A DNA stretch of 64,000 bases from Graphilbum fragrans (GCA_001513895.1 LLKO01000006.1:994526-1058525), one strand, 5' to 3'. Shown: positions 11,925 through 21,851, counted from the stretch's first letter. A program made the numbers and translations. Notes: generated by a model from the letters alone, not told the origin.

Positions 11925-12585
11925 ACGCCTCGTCGGGCGGTTCCGCCAGGAAAACACCATCGATGATGTAGTCGGGCGGGTACCGGTTGTCGAAGACAGG
12001 CCACCTGAGAATGGAATCGGCCGTGGTGCGTCCGGAGGGGATGCACAGCGAGTTATGTGCCTGCTCGTCGTCTTGTGGGGGTGGAGGGGGGGCTGGAGGC
12101 GGAGGGGGGGCATACCGGGGCGAGGAGTGGGTGGCAGCCTCTGACGATGGAGACGCCGAGGCGGCGGATGGGGAAACGTGGTCGAGGCGTGACAGGACTT
12201 GGTTGAGCCGTTCCAGGATGAGGATGCTGGCCGGGTCCAGGCTGGCTTGTTAGATTCTCTGTCTGTATCCTTCCCTGCCACCCGTCCACACTCACGTAGA
12301 TTGGTCTTCGGTGTCCTCGTAGACACATTGCGCGGCCGAGCCAAGACAGCTGCCACACGATGGCCGTGCATTGTTGCACTTGATCTTGCGTGCACGGCAC
12401 AAACGGCACGCAGCCACGGCTCTCTTCCGCGGATACGCGGCTACCGGCCGTGAGACCTCTCGTCGTCGCCGCTTGGGGGGGGGCTGGCCTACGGGTGCAT
12501 TTTGGTGGAGCTGGCCAGAGGGATCCACTGGCTCAGCACTCGACTCAGACCCAGGCGTCACGGCAGCGGCGGCCAGGCTGTCCAT
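10287..12585 (-). CDS. Zn2Cys6 transcription factor of the catabolic cluster
   Basis: Five exons (12585-12296, 12241-11674, 11612-11165, 11058-10788, 10728-10287) give 672 codons. Residues 60-87 are a CX2CX6CX6CX2CX6C zinc cluster, preceded by a basic patch (PPPKRRRREV) that can serve as a nuclear signal. A proline-rich linker and a run of Asp-Thr repeats (DNA 11897-11933) follow. The fungal-specific domain contains FLDFVHIKNPILDVD, VSQCHFLAGVYLMYTMRP and RLYWSCYKSECELRTEMDLP, typical of regulators in many carbon-use and secondary-metabolism clusters. The third intron (11059-11164) is largely an array of an 8-bp repeat. Its position between the transporter and the enzyme genes makes it the best candidate for pathway-specific control. 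Confidence 0.85.
11090..11155. repeat. 8-bp tandem repeat inside an intron
   Basis: About eight copies of a unit AAATCGAC / AAATCGGC stand head to tail inside the third intron of the Zn2Cys6 gene. The donor (11164) and the acceptor with its CTGAC branch site lie outside the array, so splicing signals are intact. Confidence 0.9.
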
Positions 12586-13242
12586 GGCCGGGGCTAGACG
12601 GCGAGGTGTGAAATCCGGGGGAGTGTGGGGAGGGGGAGGAGGAAGAAAGGGGAAAGGGGAGACGGCGAAGCGAAGGGCTGGGGGGCCCGGACATTAGAGG
12701 AGGCAACGGCGATGTCACTCGACGGCAAGCACAAGCATCCGGGGAAACAGACAAAGAGCAGCTGCGGCGTCGGGGAGTTGCGGCCTTTTGTATACATGGT
12801 GGCCTGTGGTGGATCCCAGAGGGAAAGATGCGCACGCATGTCCGTGATTCCGCGAATATTCGACTCCTCTCCTGGCTAGTTTCTGCTAGCGGCCCTTCTC
12901 CGCACACTAGTCTGGTCGGAGTCAATACGAGGAGCAGCTGCCAGGTGGCTCTGGTGGTTGTTCTGCTTCCGTACTTGACGATAGCCACTGTGGTGGCAAT
13001 TCTCTATATGCCGAATTGTCTCTACGGAACAAGCGGGTGAACGGCTGTCGGATGAACAGCGGGGGATAGCTCGAGCTGCTAGGGGTATGGTTCTTTTCAA
13101 CAGTGTGGAGCGTTGCTGGTTGGCGGTGTTGGTAGAGCAATGCATTGGATCCTATTTCGCGGTCTTCAGTCTATCATGTAATTGACATTGTCTTCCACTC
13201 TAGCTCTAGAATTGCTGTTCAGGCCTATGTCTATGTACTGTC
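12586..13242. other. Intergenic: regulator promoter
   Basis: No coding region is supported. It holds the minus-strand promoter and 5' leader of the Zn2Cys6 gene (purine-rich on the plus strand around 12615-12665) and the 3' flank of the oxidoreductase gene ending at 13243. Confidence 0.6.
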
Positions 13243-14514
13243 TCATGCGGAGGCAAAGCCGTGCTTCATAATCATTTCAAAGATCTCCAAATCGTGCAGG
13301 GCATCCTCCGGCGTTGTCTTGACCGGCTTGCCCTCTGCGACGAGGGCCCACAGCTTCTTGTACTCGAGCGTGTAGGGGTCCTCGTAGGACTTGCGCACGG
13401 TGGTCTCGCGGTAGACGCCGTCGGCGTTCTCGGCAATGTGCATGGTCACGGGGAGGCCCTTGACGTACGGCGTGTCGTACTGCACGCGGACGGTCTTGTT
13501 CCGGCCGTAGACTTCGATGTGGGCGTCGAAGCGCGGGACATTGTCGAGGCCGGACTCGTAGGACACGGCGAAGGAGGGATATTGGAAGAGAACACTGGCG
13601 GTCAGCCGTCTGTGCCAGTCGGCCGCACGTCACGAGAACAGGAGAACAGGAGAACAGGAGAACAGGAGAGCACGCACTTCCAGAAGGGAAAGCCCGGCGC
13701 GGAGCCAACCACGGACTGGGGCATGCCCAGGGCCTCGCGCATGACGGACAGGTCGTGCGAGCCGAGGCCGCCGAGGACGCGCCACATGCGCGTGGACAGG
13801 GGCGTGACGGCGATGCCGATCTCGGTCTCGAGGGCGGTCTGGACCATTTCGGTGGCGCGGGCCGTCTTGTCCTGCGCGTCCTCGGCCGTGAAGTCGGTGA
13901 ACTTTTCGGGAAAGGTGCCGGACTGCTCGACAAAGTGGGCATTGGGTCCGAGAATGTCTGGCGGTTAGCGACACAAAACACAAACACAAAACACAAAACA
14001 CAAAACACAAAACACAAGCGGCGCAAGCCGGCGCGGACGCACCTCGCACGCGCGCGTAGAGGATCTCGCCGAGGCCGCCGATCTCCTTGACGGCGTCCTC
14101 AAAGGGCGCGGCGTAGCGCCGCATGTAGCCGACCATGACTTTGCCCTGGCTGGCGCGCTCGGCGTCGATGACGGCGCGGATGTCGCGCTTGGTCAGGGCC
14201 AGCGGCTTCTCGACGAGCACGCTCTTGTTGTGCTGCAGCGCGAGCACGGCGTGGGCGGCGTGGTACTCGTCCGAGTTGACGACCAGGACGACGTCGACGT
14301 CGGGCGAGGCGCACAGCTCGGCGGCGCTGCGCGTCGTCTTGGGCACGTGGTTGGGCACGCGCTGGGCGCAGTGCTGCAGGGCCTGGTCGGAGACGTCGCA
14401 GAGGTAGGTGATGCGGAACCAGGCGGACATGTAGGCGAGCGTCGGGATGTGCACGACCTGGGCGACTTCGCCGCAGCCGATGATGCCGACGTTGAGGATG
14501 CGTTGGGGGGCCAT
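13243..14514 (-). CDS. Gfo/Idh/MocA family NAD(P)-dependent oxidoreductase
   Basis: Three exons (14514-14043, 13957-13678, 13594-13243) give 367 codons, the usual family length. The N-terminal Rossmann fold has the dinucleotide motif GIIGCGEVAQ (residues 10-19), and the EKP motif with the catalytic-site lysine lies at 102-104. The C-terminal half is the alpha/beta substrate domain, with RMWRVLGGLGSHDLSVMREALG supplying the conserved D/H residues. Members oxidise or reduce sugars, inositols or sugar acids; the exact substrate cannot be read off. Both introns carry tandem repeats (13958-14042: AAAACAC units; 13595-13677: AGGAGAACAG units). The gene is divergent from a second family member 349 bp away, so the two are probably co-regulated and may catalyse successive steps. 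Confidence 0.88.
13640..13669. repeat. 10-bp tandem repeat inside an intron
   Basis: Three to four copies of AGGAGAACAG lie in the second intron of the first Gfo/Idh/MocA gene, between intact splice signals. Confidence 0.85.
13970..14018. repeat. 7-bp tandem repeat inside an intron
   Basis: Several copies of ACACAAA / AAAACAC fill the middle of the first intron of the same oxidoreductase gene. On the coding strand the array reads as a T/G-rich tract ahead of the branch point GCTAACC. Confidence 0.85.
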
Positions 14515-14863
14515 GTTGGAGTGCGGCGGGTGCAGGAAAGAGAAGGTGTGGGCGAAGAGGAATGGGAGATGCTTTCTGTCTCGGCTCTGTCGTTCGTCGC
14601 ACCCGCGAGCTTTAATACAAGCACACGTCATGGACGACACGCCGGCAGGGCCTACATACTCCGTTCGTCGAGCTCGCGCAGCTGGCAGCTCCCTTGGCGG
14701 CACTAGGGCACTAAGAGCTGCTCCGCTCTGCCGCGGAGTCGCGGACATGCAAGCACCAATATAGCTCGCCAGGCCGCCGGACAGGGTTCAAATATCGGCG
14801 GCCGGGACCACAAGAGAGCTGTTTGCCACGGCCATTCTCAGTCGTCTCTACCGGTACTACACT
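14515..14863. promoter_or_regulatory. Shared bidirectional promoter of two oxidoreductase genes
   Basis: The 349 bp separate the start codons of two divergent Gfo/Idh/MocA genes. A direct CGG repeat with 5-bp spacing lies at 14734-14744, a plausible half-site pair for a Zn2Cys6 factor. I infer joint regulation by a cluster regulator; no binding is demonstrated. Confidence 0.5.
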
Positions 14864-16086
14864 ATGGCTGCTTCACTTCCTGAGTTGCGGTGGGGGATTG
14901 TGGGTAAGCTGGGGCATATTTGCTATTCGCGTGCGTGGTTCGACTATAGTGCTGACCGTCAGGCTGCGGCCTCATCTCGTCGTGGTTCGTCTCGGATCTG
15001 TGTCTGGAGCGGGCGGACGCGACCACCAAGCACGTCGTGCAGGCGGTGGGCTCGTCGTCGACGGCCAAGGGAGCGGCTTTTGTCGCGAAGCACTGCCCGT
15101 CGCAGACGCCGAGCGTCTACGACTCGTACGCGGGCGTGTACAGCGACCCCGAGGTCGACATTGTCTACATCGGCACGCCGCACGCGCTGCACTGCCAGAA
15201 CACGCTGGACGCCATTGCCGGCGGCAAGCACGTGCTGTGCGAGAAGCCCATGGCCGTGAACGCCAAGGACGCGCAGCGCATGGTGGAGGCGGCGCGGGCC
15301 AAGGGCGTGTTCCTGATGGAGGGTGGGTGATGTGGTGATGTGGGATGTGGTGATGTGGGATGTGGGATGTGGTGATCTGGTGCCTCAGGCTAACAACGCA
15401 CAACAGCCGTGTGGACGCGCTTCTTCCCCGTGGCCAAGAAGCTGCAGAGCCTGCTGCAGGACGAGCAGCCCATCGGGCCGGTGGCGTCGGTGTTTGTGGA
15501 CTTTGGGCTGTACATGCCGATCCGCGACAGCCAGCCGGGGGCGCGCACGGCGTCGCGGGCGCTGGGGGCGGGCGCGCTGCTGGACGTGGGCATCTACGCG
15601 CTGACGTGGGCGCACCTGGCGCTGGACGGGGCGCCGGGGCGGCAGGCGGGCGCGGCGGCGGCGGTGACGGCCAGCATGAACTTTTACAGCGAGGCGGAGG
15701 GCGAGCAGCACGTGGACGAGCAGTCGGCGGTGGTGCTCAAGTACGGCGACATCAAGGCGTCGGCGGTGTGCACGGCGTCGCTGCTGTACCGCACGCCGGA
15801 CGAGTTTGCGCACATCTACGGGGCCAAGGGGTCGATCGCGGTCGGCGGCGTGGCCACGTCGAAGCCGGGGTACCTCGTGGTGCGCGTCAACGGCGAGGAG
15901 GAGCGCCGCCTGGACTTTGCCGTGCCCGGCTGGGGCTTCCACTACGAGCAGGACGCCATTGCCGCCGACCTGCGCGCCGGCCGCACCGAGAGCGCCGTGT
16001 GTCCGCTGGCGACGACGCTGGAGCTCATGGGCTGGATGGACACGGCGAGGGCGCAGTGCGGACTGGTGTATCCGCAGGATGCGTAG
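14864..16086 (+). CDS. Gfo/Idh/MocA oxidoreductase, dihydrodiol / D-xylose dehydrogenase type
   Basis: Three exons (14864-14903, 14963-15322, 15407-16086) give 359 codons. The Rossmann motif GIVGCG (residues 11-16) is split by the first intron. YIGTPHALH and CEKPMAVN (EKP at 107-109) mark the cofactor and active site, and the second intron falls in the motif FLMEAVWTRFFP. That motif is typical of the dimeric dihydrodiol dehydrogenase / NADP D-xylose 1-dehydrogenase subgroup. The likely activity is NAD(P)-dependent oxidation of an aldose or uronic-acid-derived sugar, in the cytosol. The second intron is made of GATGTGG-like repeats, and the last 56 bp of the gene are repeated twice more downstream. 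Confidence 0.88.
15323..15382. repeat. Degenerate tandem repeat inside an intron
   Basis: The second intron of the xylose-dehydrogenase-type gene begins with alternating GGTGATGTGG and GATGTGG units for about 60 bp. The branch point GGCTAAC and the acceptor follow after the array. Confidence 0.85.
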
Positions 16087-16193
16087 GGTGGATGGACACG
16101 GCGAGGGCGCAGTGCGGCTGGTGTATCCGCAGATGCGTAGGGTGGATGGACACGCGAGGCAGTGCGGGCTGGTGTATCGCAGGATGCGTAGGG
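16033..16193. repeat. Tandem triplication of the 3' end of a gene
   Basis: Copy 1 (16033-16088) includes the last 17 codons and stop of the oxidoreductase gene. Copy 2 (16089-16142) and copy 3 (16143-16193) are 54 and 51 bp long with small deletions. All start with TGGATGGACACG and end with GCGTAGGG. The copies downstream lie in the 3' UTR and each still contains the stop triplet TAG. Confidence 0.92.
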
Positions 16194-16271
16194 CAGCGCA
16201 GGACAGGCCAGATAGCGGTGTGTCTTAGCAGGGCCAGTCCGTGGTTCAATAAAGCATGGCCAGTTGCCTAT

Positions 16272-16326
16272 TCTATTCTATCTACACCCCTATCTACACC
16301 CTATCTACACCCTATCTACACCCCTA
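16272..16326. repeat. 11-12 bp tandem repeat at the 3' end of the GH88 gene
   Basis: About four to five copies of TATCTACACCC(C) fill the gap between the two converging genes and run up to the GH88 stop codon (complement of CTA at 16324-16326). Confidence 0.88.
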
Positions 16327-17891
16327 GGCCAGGCCCATGCGCAGCAGGCGGTTGCCAAACTCGATCAGGTAGTAGTCGCCGTAGACGAGCCCGTGGTTCC
16401 AGTAGCGGATGTGGTCGCGGGCGTTGGCGTTGGCGGTGGCGTCTTTGAGGATGCTGGCGAACGTGCGGCCGGGCTCGGCGTCGGCGCCGGTGATGTCGGC
16501 GCCGTCGGCGCCGGCGGGGCGGACCACGGCGCGCTCCGGCGCCAGCGCAAAGGCCAGCGTGTCCTCGACGATGGCGAGCGCGGCGTCGAGGTAGCGCTGG
16601 GCGAGCGCGGGGGGGCCGCGGGCGCGCAGGGCCTGCGAGAGCACGAGCAGGCCGTTGGCGGCGATCATGCCGGCGGAGGAGTCGCGCACGATGTCGGCGG
16701 CGTTGACGGGGGCGTCAAAGTCCCACAGCGGCACGTAGCGGCCGCAGGTGGAGGCGGCGTCGGCGTCGCCGCGGCGCACCTCGACGCAGGCGGGCGAGGT
16801 CTCGAGGCGCAGCAGAAAGTACTCGGCGAGCCCGCAGGCGGCCTCGGCGAACAGCGGCTCGCCGGTCCACAGCAGGGCCTGGGCGAAGCCGAGGATGCCC
16901 CAGGCCTGGCCGCGGGCCCAGGTGGAGTCGGCGGCGTAGCCCTGGGCGGTGCGGCGCTCCTTGAGCTGGCCGGAGCGCGGGGAGAAGTTGGCGACGTGGC
17001 ACGAGGCGAAGAGCGGGCCGGCATAGCCCGGGCGGGCGGCCGTGGTGGGCCGCAGATGGGTGCGGCGCACGACGTGGGCGTGGCGCGTGGCGGCGTCGGC
17101 CAGCGCCGGGCGGCCGGCGTGGGCGGCCACGTAGTACAGCAGGTCCAGGTTGCACATGGAGTCGATGATGACGAGGAAGTCGTCGTCCTTCGAGTCGATC
17201 AGCACGCCCTCCTGGTCCAGCACGTCCCACGACCGGATCGCCGCCACCCGGCCGTCGTAGCGGCTGAAGAGGCTTTCGGCCGCCGTCACCACCGCCGCCC
17301 GCGCCCGCTCGTCGCCGAACAGCTCCCACTGCTGCCGCAGCGCCGGCTGCACGATGAAGCCCATGTCGTGCGTGTCCGTGCGCCCGGCCATGGCGTGGAT
17401 CGGCTCCGCCCAGGCCGCGCCCGTCTGCCGCAGCGCCGCGTACACGGCCCGGGCGGTCGCGGCGTCGCCCACGCCGGAAAACTGCGGGTACTTGACCAGC
17501 CGCTCGAGCACCGCGTAGATGCAGCCGGGGAAGAAGCCGCAGGTCCAGAAGTCGGCCTCGCGCAGCACGTACTGGTTGGCCCGCTCGCCGGTCTGCGGCA
17601 CAAACTCGGGGTAGTGTGTGGGCGGGTTCTGTGCGGTTAGCAACGCTCGTCCGCGGTGCGCGGAAGCGGCTTGGACGGCCGCGTCGGCGGCAGACCTACG
17701 TTGTTCTTGAGCGACTCCACGGCCACGCGCAGGATCTTGGCCGCAATGTTCTCGGCGTACAGCTCCCGCAGCCGCACCGACAGCGGCGGCGACAGGCTGA
17801 GCGCCGGCTTGGCCGCCGGCTCGCTGGACACGCTGATGCTGGTGTTGGAGCCGCTGCGCTGCAGCTCGCTCTCGTCGCTCGAGGCGTCCAT
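16324..17891 (-). CDS. GH88-type unsaturated glucuronyl hydrolase
   Basis: Two exons (17891-17700 and 17628-16324) with a 71-bp intron give 498 codons. Recognised blocks in order: DFWTCGFFPGCIYAV, HDMGFIVQPAL, IIDSMCNLDLLYYVAAHAG, STWARGQAWGILGFAQALL, YVPLWDFDAPV and RDSSAGMIAANGLLVLSQAL. They match the alpha6/alpha6-barrel unsaturated uronyl hydrolases. The Asp in HDMGF and the Asp in IIDSM sit where the catalytic pair of GH88 lies. These enzymes remove 4,5-unsaturated uronic acid from the non-reducing end of oligosaccharides made by polysaccharide lyases. There is no signal peptide: the N-terminus is Ser-rich and hydrophilic, so it should act inside the cell on imported oligosaccharides. 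It is slightly longer than bacterial members because of the N-terminal 60 residues. Confidence 0.87.
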
Positions 17892-18256
17892 GGCGGCGCA
17901 AGTGGAAGAAAGAGGGGGACAGAGGCCGAATGGATGGCCGAATGGATGGCCAATGGATGGCCGAATGGATGGGACGGGCAGGCAAAGCAACCAATCCTAA
18001 ATACAACTCAGCAGATCCCAGACGGCCGATCGAGCGAGCACGACCAAGACGTCCAGCGGCGCAACGTCTCCGCCAGCACAGCAGGAGACACACACAGCGG
18101 TTCTTCAAGGTCCGGCGTGCCGTGTGTCGGGTCAAGTCCCGGCCGTGGCATTTCGCGGGGAGTATTGGTGGGTACCTCGCTAAATTACAGCACCACTAGG
18201 TGGGTACCTCACTACGGAGTAGCAACACTAACACTAAGTACAGAGTTGCAGCAACA
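17892..18256. other. Intergenic with minisatellite
   Basis: No gene is seen. At 17926-17972 a 12-bp unit (CCGAATGGATGG) is repeated about four times just upstream of the GH88 start codon. A TACGGAGTA nonamer lies at 18213-18221. The stretch holds the GH88 promoter and the 3' flank of the DUF2264 gene. Confidence 0.7.
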
Positions 18257-20526
18257 CTAACCGTCCAGCTTCGGCACATTGGCCCATCGCGCGGCCACGC
18301 CCTCCTGGCCAGCCAGCGCCCGGCCGCCGTTGGCCTCGGCCGCCACGGCAAACACCTTGGTGACTAGGACCACGGTCGTGCCCGCGGCCAGGGCGCCGAA
18401 ATCGTGCGCCGCCACCGGGATCAGGCTGCGGCCAAAGGCCAGGCTGGTGTTGGCGTCCGGCTTCAGCGGCTCGCACCTGGCCGCCAACGCAGGGCTGGCT
18501 TGGCCCCGGGGGTCGCGCACCTCGGCCGCGTCCACGGCCACGCCCGTCGCGCCGGCGTAGGTCTGCAGGAGCACGCTGTCGGCCGTCTGGGTCACGCCCT
18601 CGGTGAAGGGGGGCGCGGCCGGTCGCTGGCCCAGGTTCGGCCCGGCAAAGCCGCCCTCGACGGTGTGCAGCGACGGCACGGCCTGGCGCACGTGGATGCG
18701 GTGGATGCGGATGTGCCAGTCGGGCCAGGCGTCGCTGGGCGGCACGAGCGTGGTCTCGACCTCGACGGCGCCGTCGCCCCAGGGGCGCCAGGTGACGGTG
18801 GCGGTGGCGGTGGCGGTGGCGGTGGCGGTGGCGGAGGCGCCGGCGAACACCGCCTCGCTCGTGTACTTCCACTTGACGGCCCAGGTGTCGGCGCCGTCGC
18901 GGCTCAGCGCGAGCGTGTTGTCCGGGGCGAGCTGCTGGATGAGCGGCCCCGTGGGCACGCTGAAGGGAAAGGCGGACGAGTAGGCAAACTTGCAGTACTT
19001 GGCCTGCGTGGCCTTCATGGGCCAGGCCACAAACTGCGCCGGCGAGAGCAGAAAGTGGTGGTGGCCGCGCGGGTGGTTGCACAGAATCTGCTGCGGCGAC
19101 GGCACCACGGTGCTGGCAAAGCCGCCCGGGTACGGCTCCTCGGCCGCCGTCCAGAAGGCGTGCGACGCCGGCAGCAGCAGCGGCACCAGCGTCTTGACGG
19201 CCCAGTAGATGGACTGCGGCGAGTTGTAGTCCTCGGCCATGTACATGTTGCTGGGGGTCAGCGAGCCAGACAGAAAGAAAAAAAAGAAGAAAAAAAAAAG
19301 AAAAAAGGGCGTCTCACGGATACAGCCAGCCAATGCTCATCGTGCCGTCGGCGTGGAAGAGGTCCTGCGAGTGCGCCGCCCACCAGCGCAGGTGCCGCAG
19401 CAGAAAGCCCTTGACGGCGCCGGCCGACGCGAGCGGCGCCTCCTGCGGCGCAGACCCTTGTCGTTCGGTGCGCGGGAGCGCCGGCACGCCGGACACGGCC
19501 AGCGCGCCGAAGAAGCCGCCGCACGCAAAGCGGTAGGTCAGCGAGCGGCCAAAGGGGATGGCGGCGCCTGTCTGGTTAGCACGGCGGCGCCCGACGCTCC
19601 GGAGCAACGGCCCAACAGGCCAACAGGCACTCACCCGCGGCGTCAAAGTAGCGCCAGAACGACGCGCCAAAGTCGCGCGCCTGCTGCTGGTAGCGCGCGG
19701 CGCGCTCCGGGTCCTCGGCGGCGCCGAAGCGGCAGAACAGCAGCTGGCTGAACTGGATGGCGAAGCTGCCCGAGTAGTAGTCCACCTGGCGGCCGACGCC
19801 CACGGCATCGCGGCGCCCGCTCGCCGCCGCCTGCGCGGCCTCGTCGGCCGCCTGCGCCGGCGTCTGCCACGGGCCGTCGCCCGACCATCCGTCGCCGAGG
19901 TAGAACGAGTCCAGCAGCGCCAGGTCGGCCCGCATCTCCGCGCGCAGCGCCGCCTCCTTCGCCTCCTTCGCCTCCTTCGCCTCCTTCGCGCACACCTGCA
20001 GCAGCGCCAGGTTCGCAAACACGCGGAACCACCGCCAGTTCGTGTTGGGCATGCGCTTCCCGTGCAGCCCGCCCAGCCACGCCGCAATGTGCGCCTGCGT
20101 CGCCGCCGTCTGCCCGTGGAAAAAGGCCGCCGGCGCCGCCAGCAGCGCAAACGCCACCACCTCCGCCTCCACCATGCGCTGGTCCATGTCGCCCACGGCG
20201 CCCCAGTACTCCGCGCTCTCGGGGTCCGTGCCCGCCGCCAGGCCGTCGATCCACGGCTGCGCCAGTCGCGCAATGTCGGTGTCCGTGTCCGAGTGGCCCG
20301 AGTGGCCCGAGCTGTCCGCCAGCAGCGCCGCCACCACCCACAGCGGCCGCGCATAGCCCTCGAGCTGCGCCGCCGCCTCGTCAAAGTGCGCCGCCGTCGA
20401 CACCGGGATGCGGATGCGCGCGCATTTCGGCGAGAAGTACGGCCGCAGCGGCTGCAGCAGCGCCATGCCCGCTCTCACCACGTCCGCGCGCGTCTGGAAC
20501 GCATTGTCACTGAAGCCGGGAAGCAT
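18257..20526 (-). CDS. DUF2264 family protein, probable carbohydrate-active enzyme
   Basis: Three exons (20526-19635, 19567-19318, 19250-18257) with two 67-bp introns give 711 codons. The N-terminal 400 residues show the DUF2264 pattern: NAFQTRADVVRAGMALLQPL, GYARPLWVVAALL, NTNWRWFRVFANLAL, VDYYSGSFAIQFSQLL, FGRSLTYRFACGGFFGAL and DYNSPQSIYWAVKTLV. The C-terminal 300 residues are beta-rich. DUF2264 proteins often sit next to GH88/GH105 enzymes in bacterial polysaccharide loci. From memory, CAZy family GH154 (beta-glucuronidase) covers part of this family, which would fit GH88 next door. No signal peptide is seen. Two coding tandem repeats stand out: KEAKEAKEAKEA (19951-19990) and an Ala-Thr run (18797-18838). 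The second intron is almost pure pyrimidine on the coding strand. Confidence 0.82.
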
Positions 20527-20540
20527 TGTCCGAGTCGCCG

Positions 20541-20610
20541 GAAGCTGTAGAGTTCGCTTTGTCCGAAGCTGTAGTTTCGCTTTGTTCGAAGCTGTAGTTT
20601 CGCTTTGTCC
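20541..20610. repeat. Three tandem copies of a 23-bp unit
   Basis: The unit GAAGCTGTAGTTTCGCTTTG (20 of 23 bases shown) occurs at 20541-20564, 20565-20587 and 20588-20610. The array ends 15 bp upstream of the DUF2264 start codon, so it lies in the 5' UTR or core promoter. A looser TTCTAGGCT-like repeat follows at about 20741-20785. Confidence 0.9.
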
Positions 20611-20804
20611 TTCTCATGAGGCGTTCTGTCCCATCAGCGCAAGGCCGCAGCTCATGCGGTTCTCGGTTCTCGGGCCTCGGGCCAAGCATCGGCCTCCAGG
20701 TGCATGGTAGCCTATCCCCATTCAGTGCATTTAGGCCTGTCGTTCTAGGCTGATTTAGGCTTGTTCTAGGGTCTTCTAGGCTACTCGTATGCTAGCCCCC
20801 GGAC

Positions 20805-21851
20805 CTACGTCCTCGGCGTCAACGCCGCCACCGCCTTGTCCACCTCCGACGACGTCCCGCAGATCAGCCCCCCGCGCTCGTCCGTGTTGCCCACCGGCCG
20901 CGCCAGGATCCGCTGCAGCTGCGCGTCCAGCGCCTGCCCGCCCGCACACTCCAGGATCAGCGCCACCGGGCACAGCTCGTACAGCCGCCGCAGCTTCGGC
21001 GTGCTCGCCGCCGTCACCGGCGACACGTAGAGCCCCTCGCCCTTGACCAGCATGTGCACCACGTCCGGCACCAGCCCGCCCGCGTACCGCAGCGTGTACC
21101 GCTCGGCCATCAGCTGCAGGATGAAGTCGCGGTACTGCGCGTCCTCGCCCGTCGCCCGCAGGTTGGCCGGCGCAAAATACCGCGTCGTGATCTGCTCCGC
21201 CGCCAGCAGCCGCACCGCCGCCCGCACCACCTCCCAGCTGCCCGTCGCCTCCACGAGCCCCAGCTCCATGCACCGGCCCTGTCCGCCGCCCGGCACCCGC
21301 ACCGCCACCACCGCCGTCGTCCGCGGGCCGTACACCCCCAGCACCGCCGCCACCTGCCCCTCCGCCGGCCGCTGGTGCAGCGCGCTCCGGCCCGTCCACA
21401 CGCCCACAATCGTGCCCACCGTCCAGTTCGGCGCAATGATCGAGCTGCCGTCCAGCGGGTCGAACGCCACCGTGTACGTCTCCGTCTCTGCGTGTCCGTC
21501 GCTTTGTCCGCCGCCCGCGTCCTGCTTGTCCACCCCCGTGGCCCCCGCCGGCTTCTCCACCGGATCCTCCTCGCTGCTCGCCGTCGCCACACTGCCGCAC
21601 CGCGCCAGCGTCGCCCGCATCACCTGCTCCGTCGCCACGTCCACGTTCAGCTGCTCGTCGCCAAACACGTTCGTCCCCCCCGCCAGCGCCACCTGGTGCG
21701 CCGCCCGCAGCGTCGCCGCAATCTCCGCCACCCCCTCCAGCAGCCCCGGCAGCACCGACGTCCGCAGCGCCGTGCGCTCGTCGCCCGGCAGCAGCGTTTG
21801 CAGCAGCGCCGCCGTCGCCGCCGAGCACACAGAGCTTGGTTGTCTCGCCAT
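20805..21851 (-). CDS. FBPase/SBPase-type sugar-1,6/1,7-bisphosphatase
   Basis: A single exon of 348 codons from ATG 21851-21849; an in-frame ATG at 21875 would add eight residues. The class I fructose-1,6-bisphosphatase fold is shown by GGTNVFGDEQLNVDVATEQV (substrate and Mg region), SSEEDP with metal-binding acids, and DPLDGSSIIAPNWTVGTIVGVW with the metal-binding DPLDGSS. The form DGSSII..N.TVGTI.GVW is closer to sedoheptulose-1,7-bisphosphatase than to the gluconeogenic enzyme. The C-terminal part has FILQLMAERYTLRYAGGLVPDVVHMLVKGEG, with the Arg-Tyr-Gly and Asp/His residues of the active site. It would dephosphorylate a C1 phosphate of a sugar bisphosphate in the cytosol. Its place at the end of a catabolic cluster suggests a special role rather than housekeeping gluconeogenesis. 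Confidence 0.85.
   Translation of the reverse strand: MARQPSSVCSAATAALLQTLLPGDERTALRTSVLPGLLEGVAEIAATLRAAHQVALAGGTNVFGDEQLNVDVATEQVMRATLARCGSVATASSEEDPVEKPAGATGVDKQDAGGGQSDGHAETETYTVAFDPLDGSSIIAPNWTVGTIVGVWTGRSALHQRPAEGQVAAVLGVYGPRTTAVVAVRVPGGGQGRCMELGLVEATGSWEVVRAAVRLLAAEQITTRYFAPANLRATGEDAQYRDFILQLMAERYTLRYAGGLVPDVVHMLVKGEGLYVSPVTAASTPKLRRLYELCPVALILECAGGQALDAQLQRILARPVGNTDERGGLICGTSSEVDKAVAALTPRT

Noticed and set aside
16264..17640. A 458-codon plus-strand frame opposite the GH88 gene
   Set aside because: It is the mirror of a GC-rich gene: Gly/Val/Ala-rich, without family patterns. The minus strand carries clear GH88 motifs.
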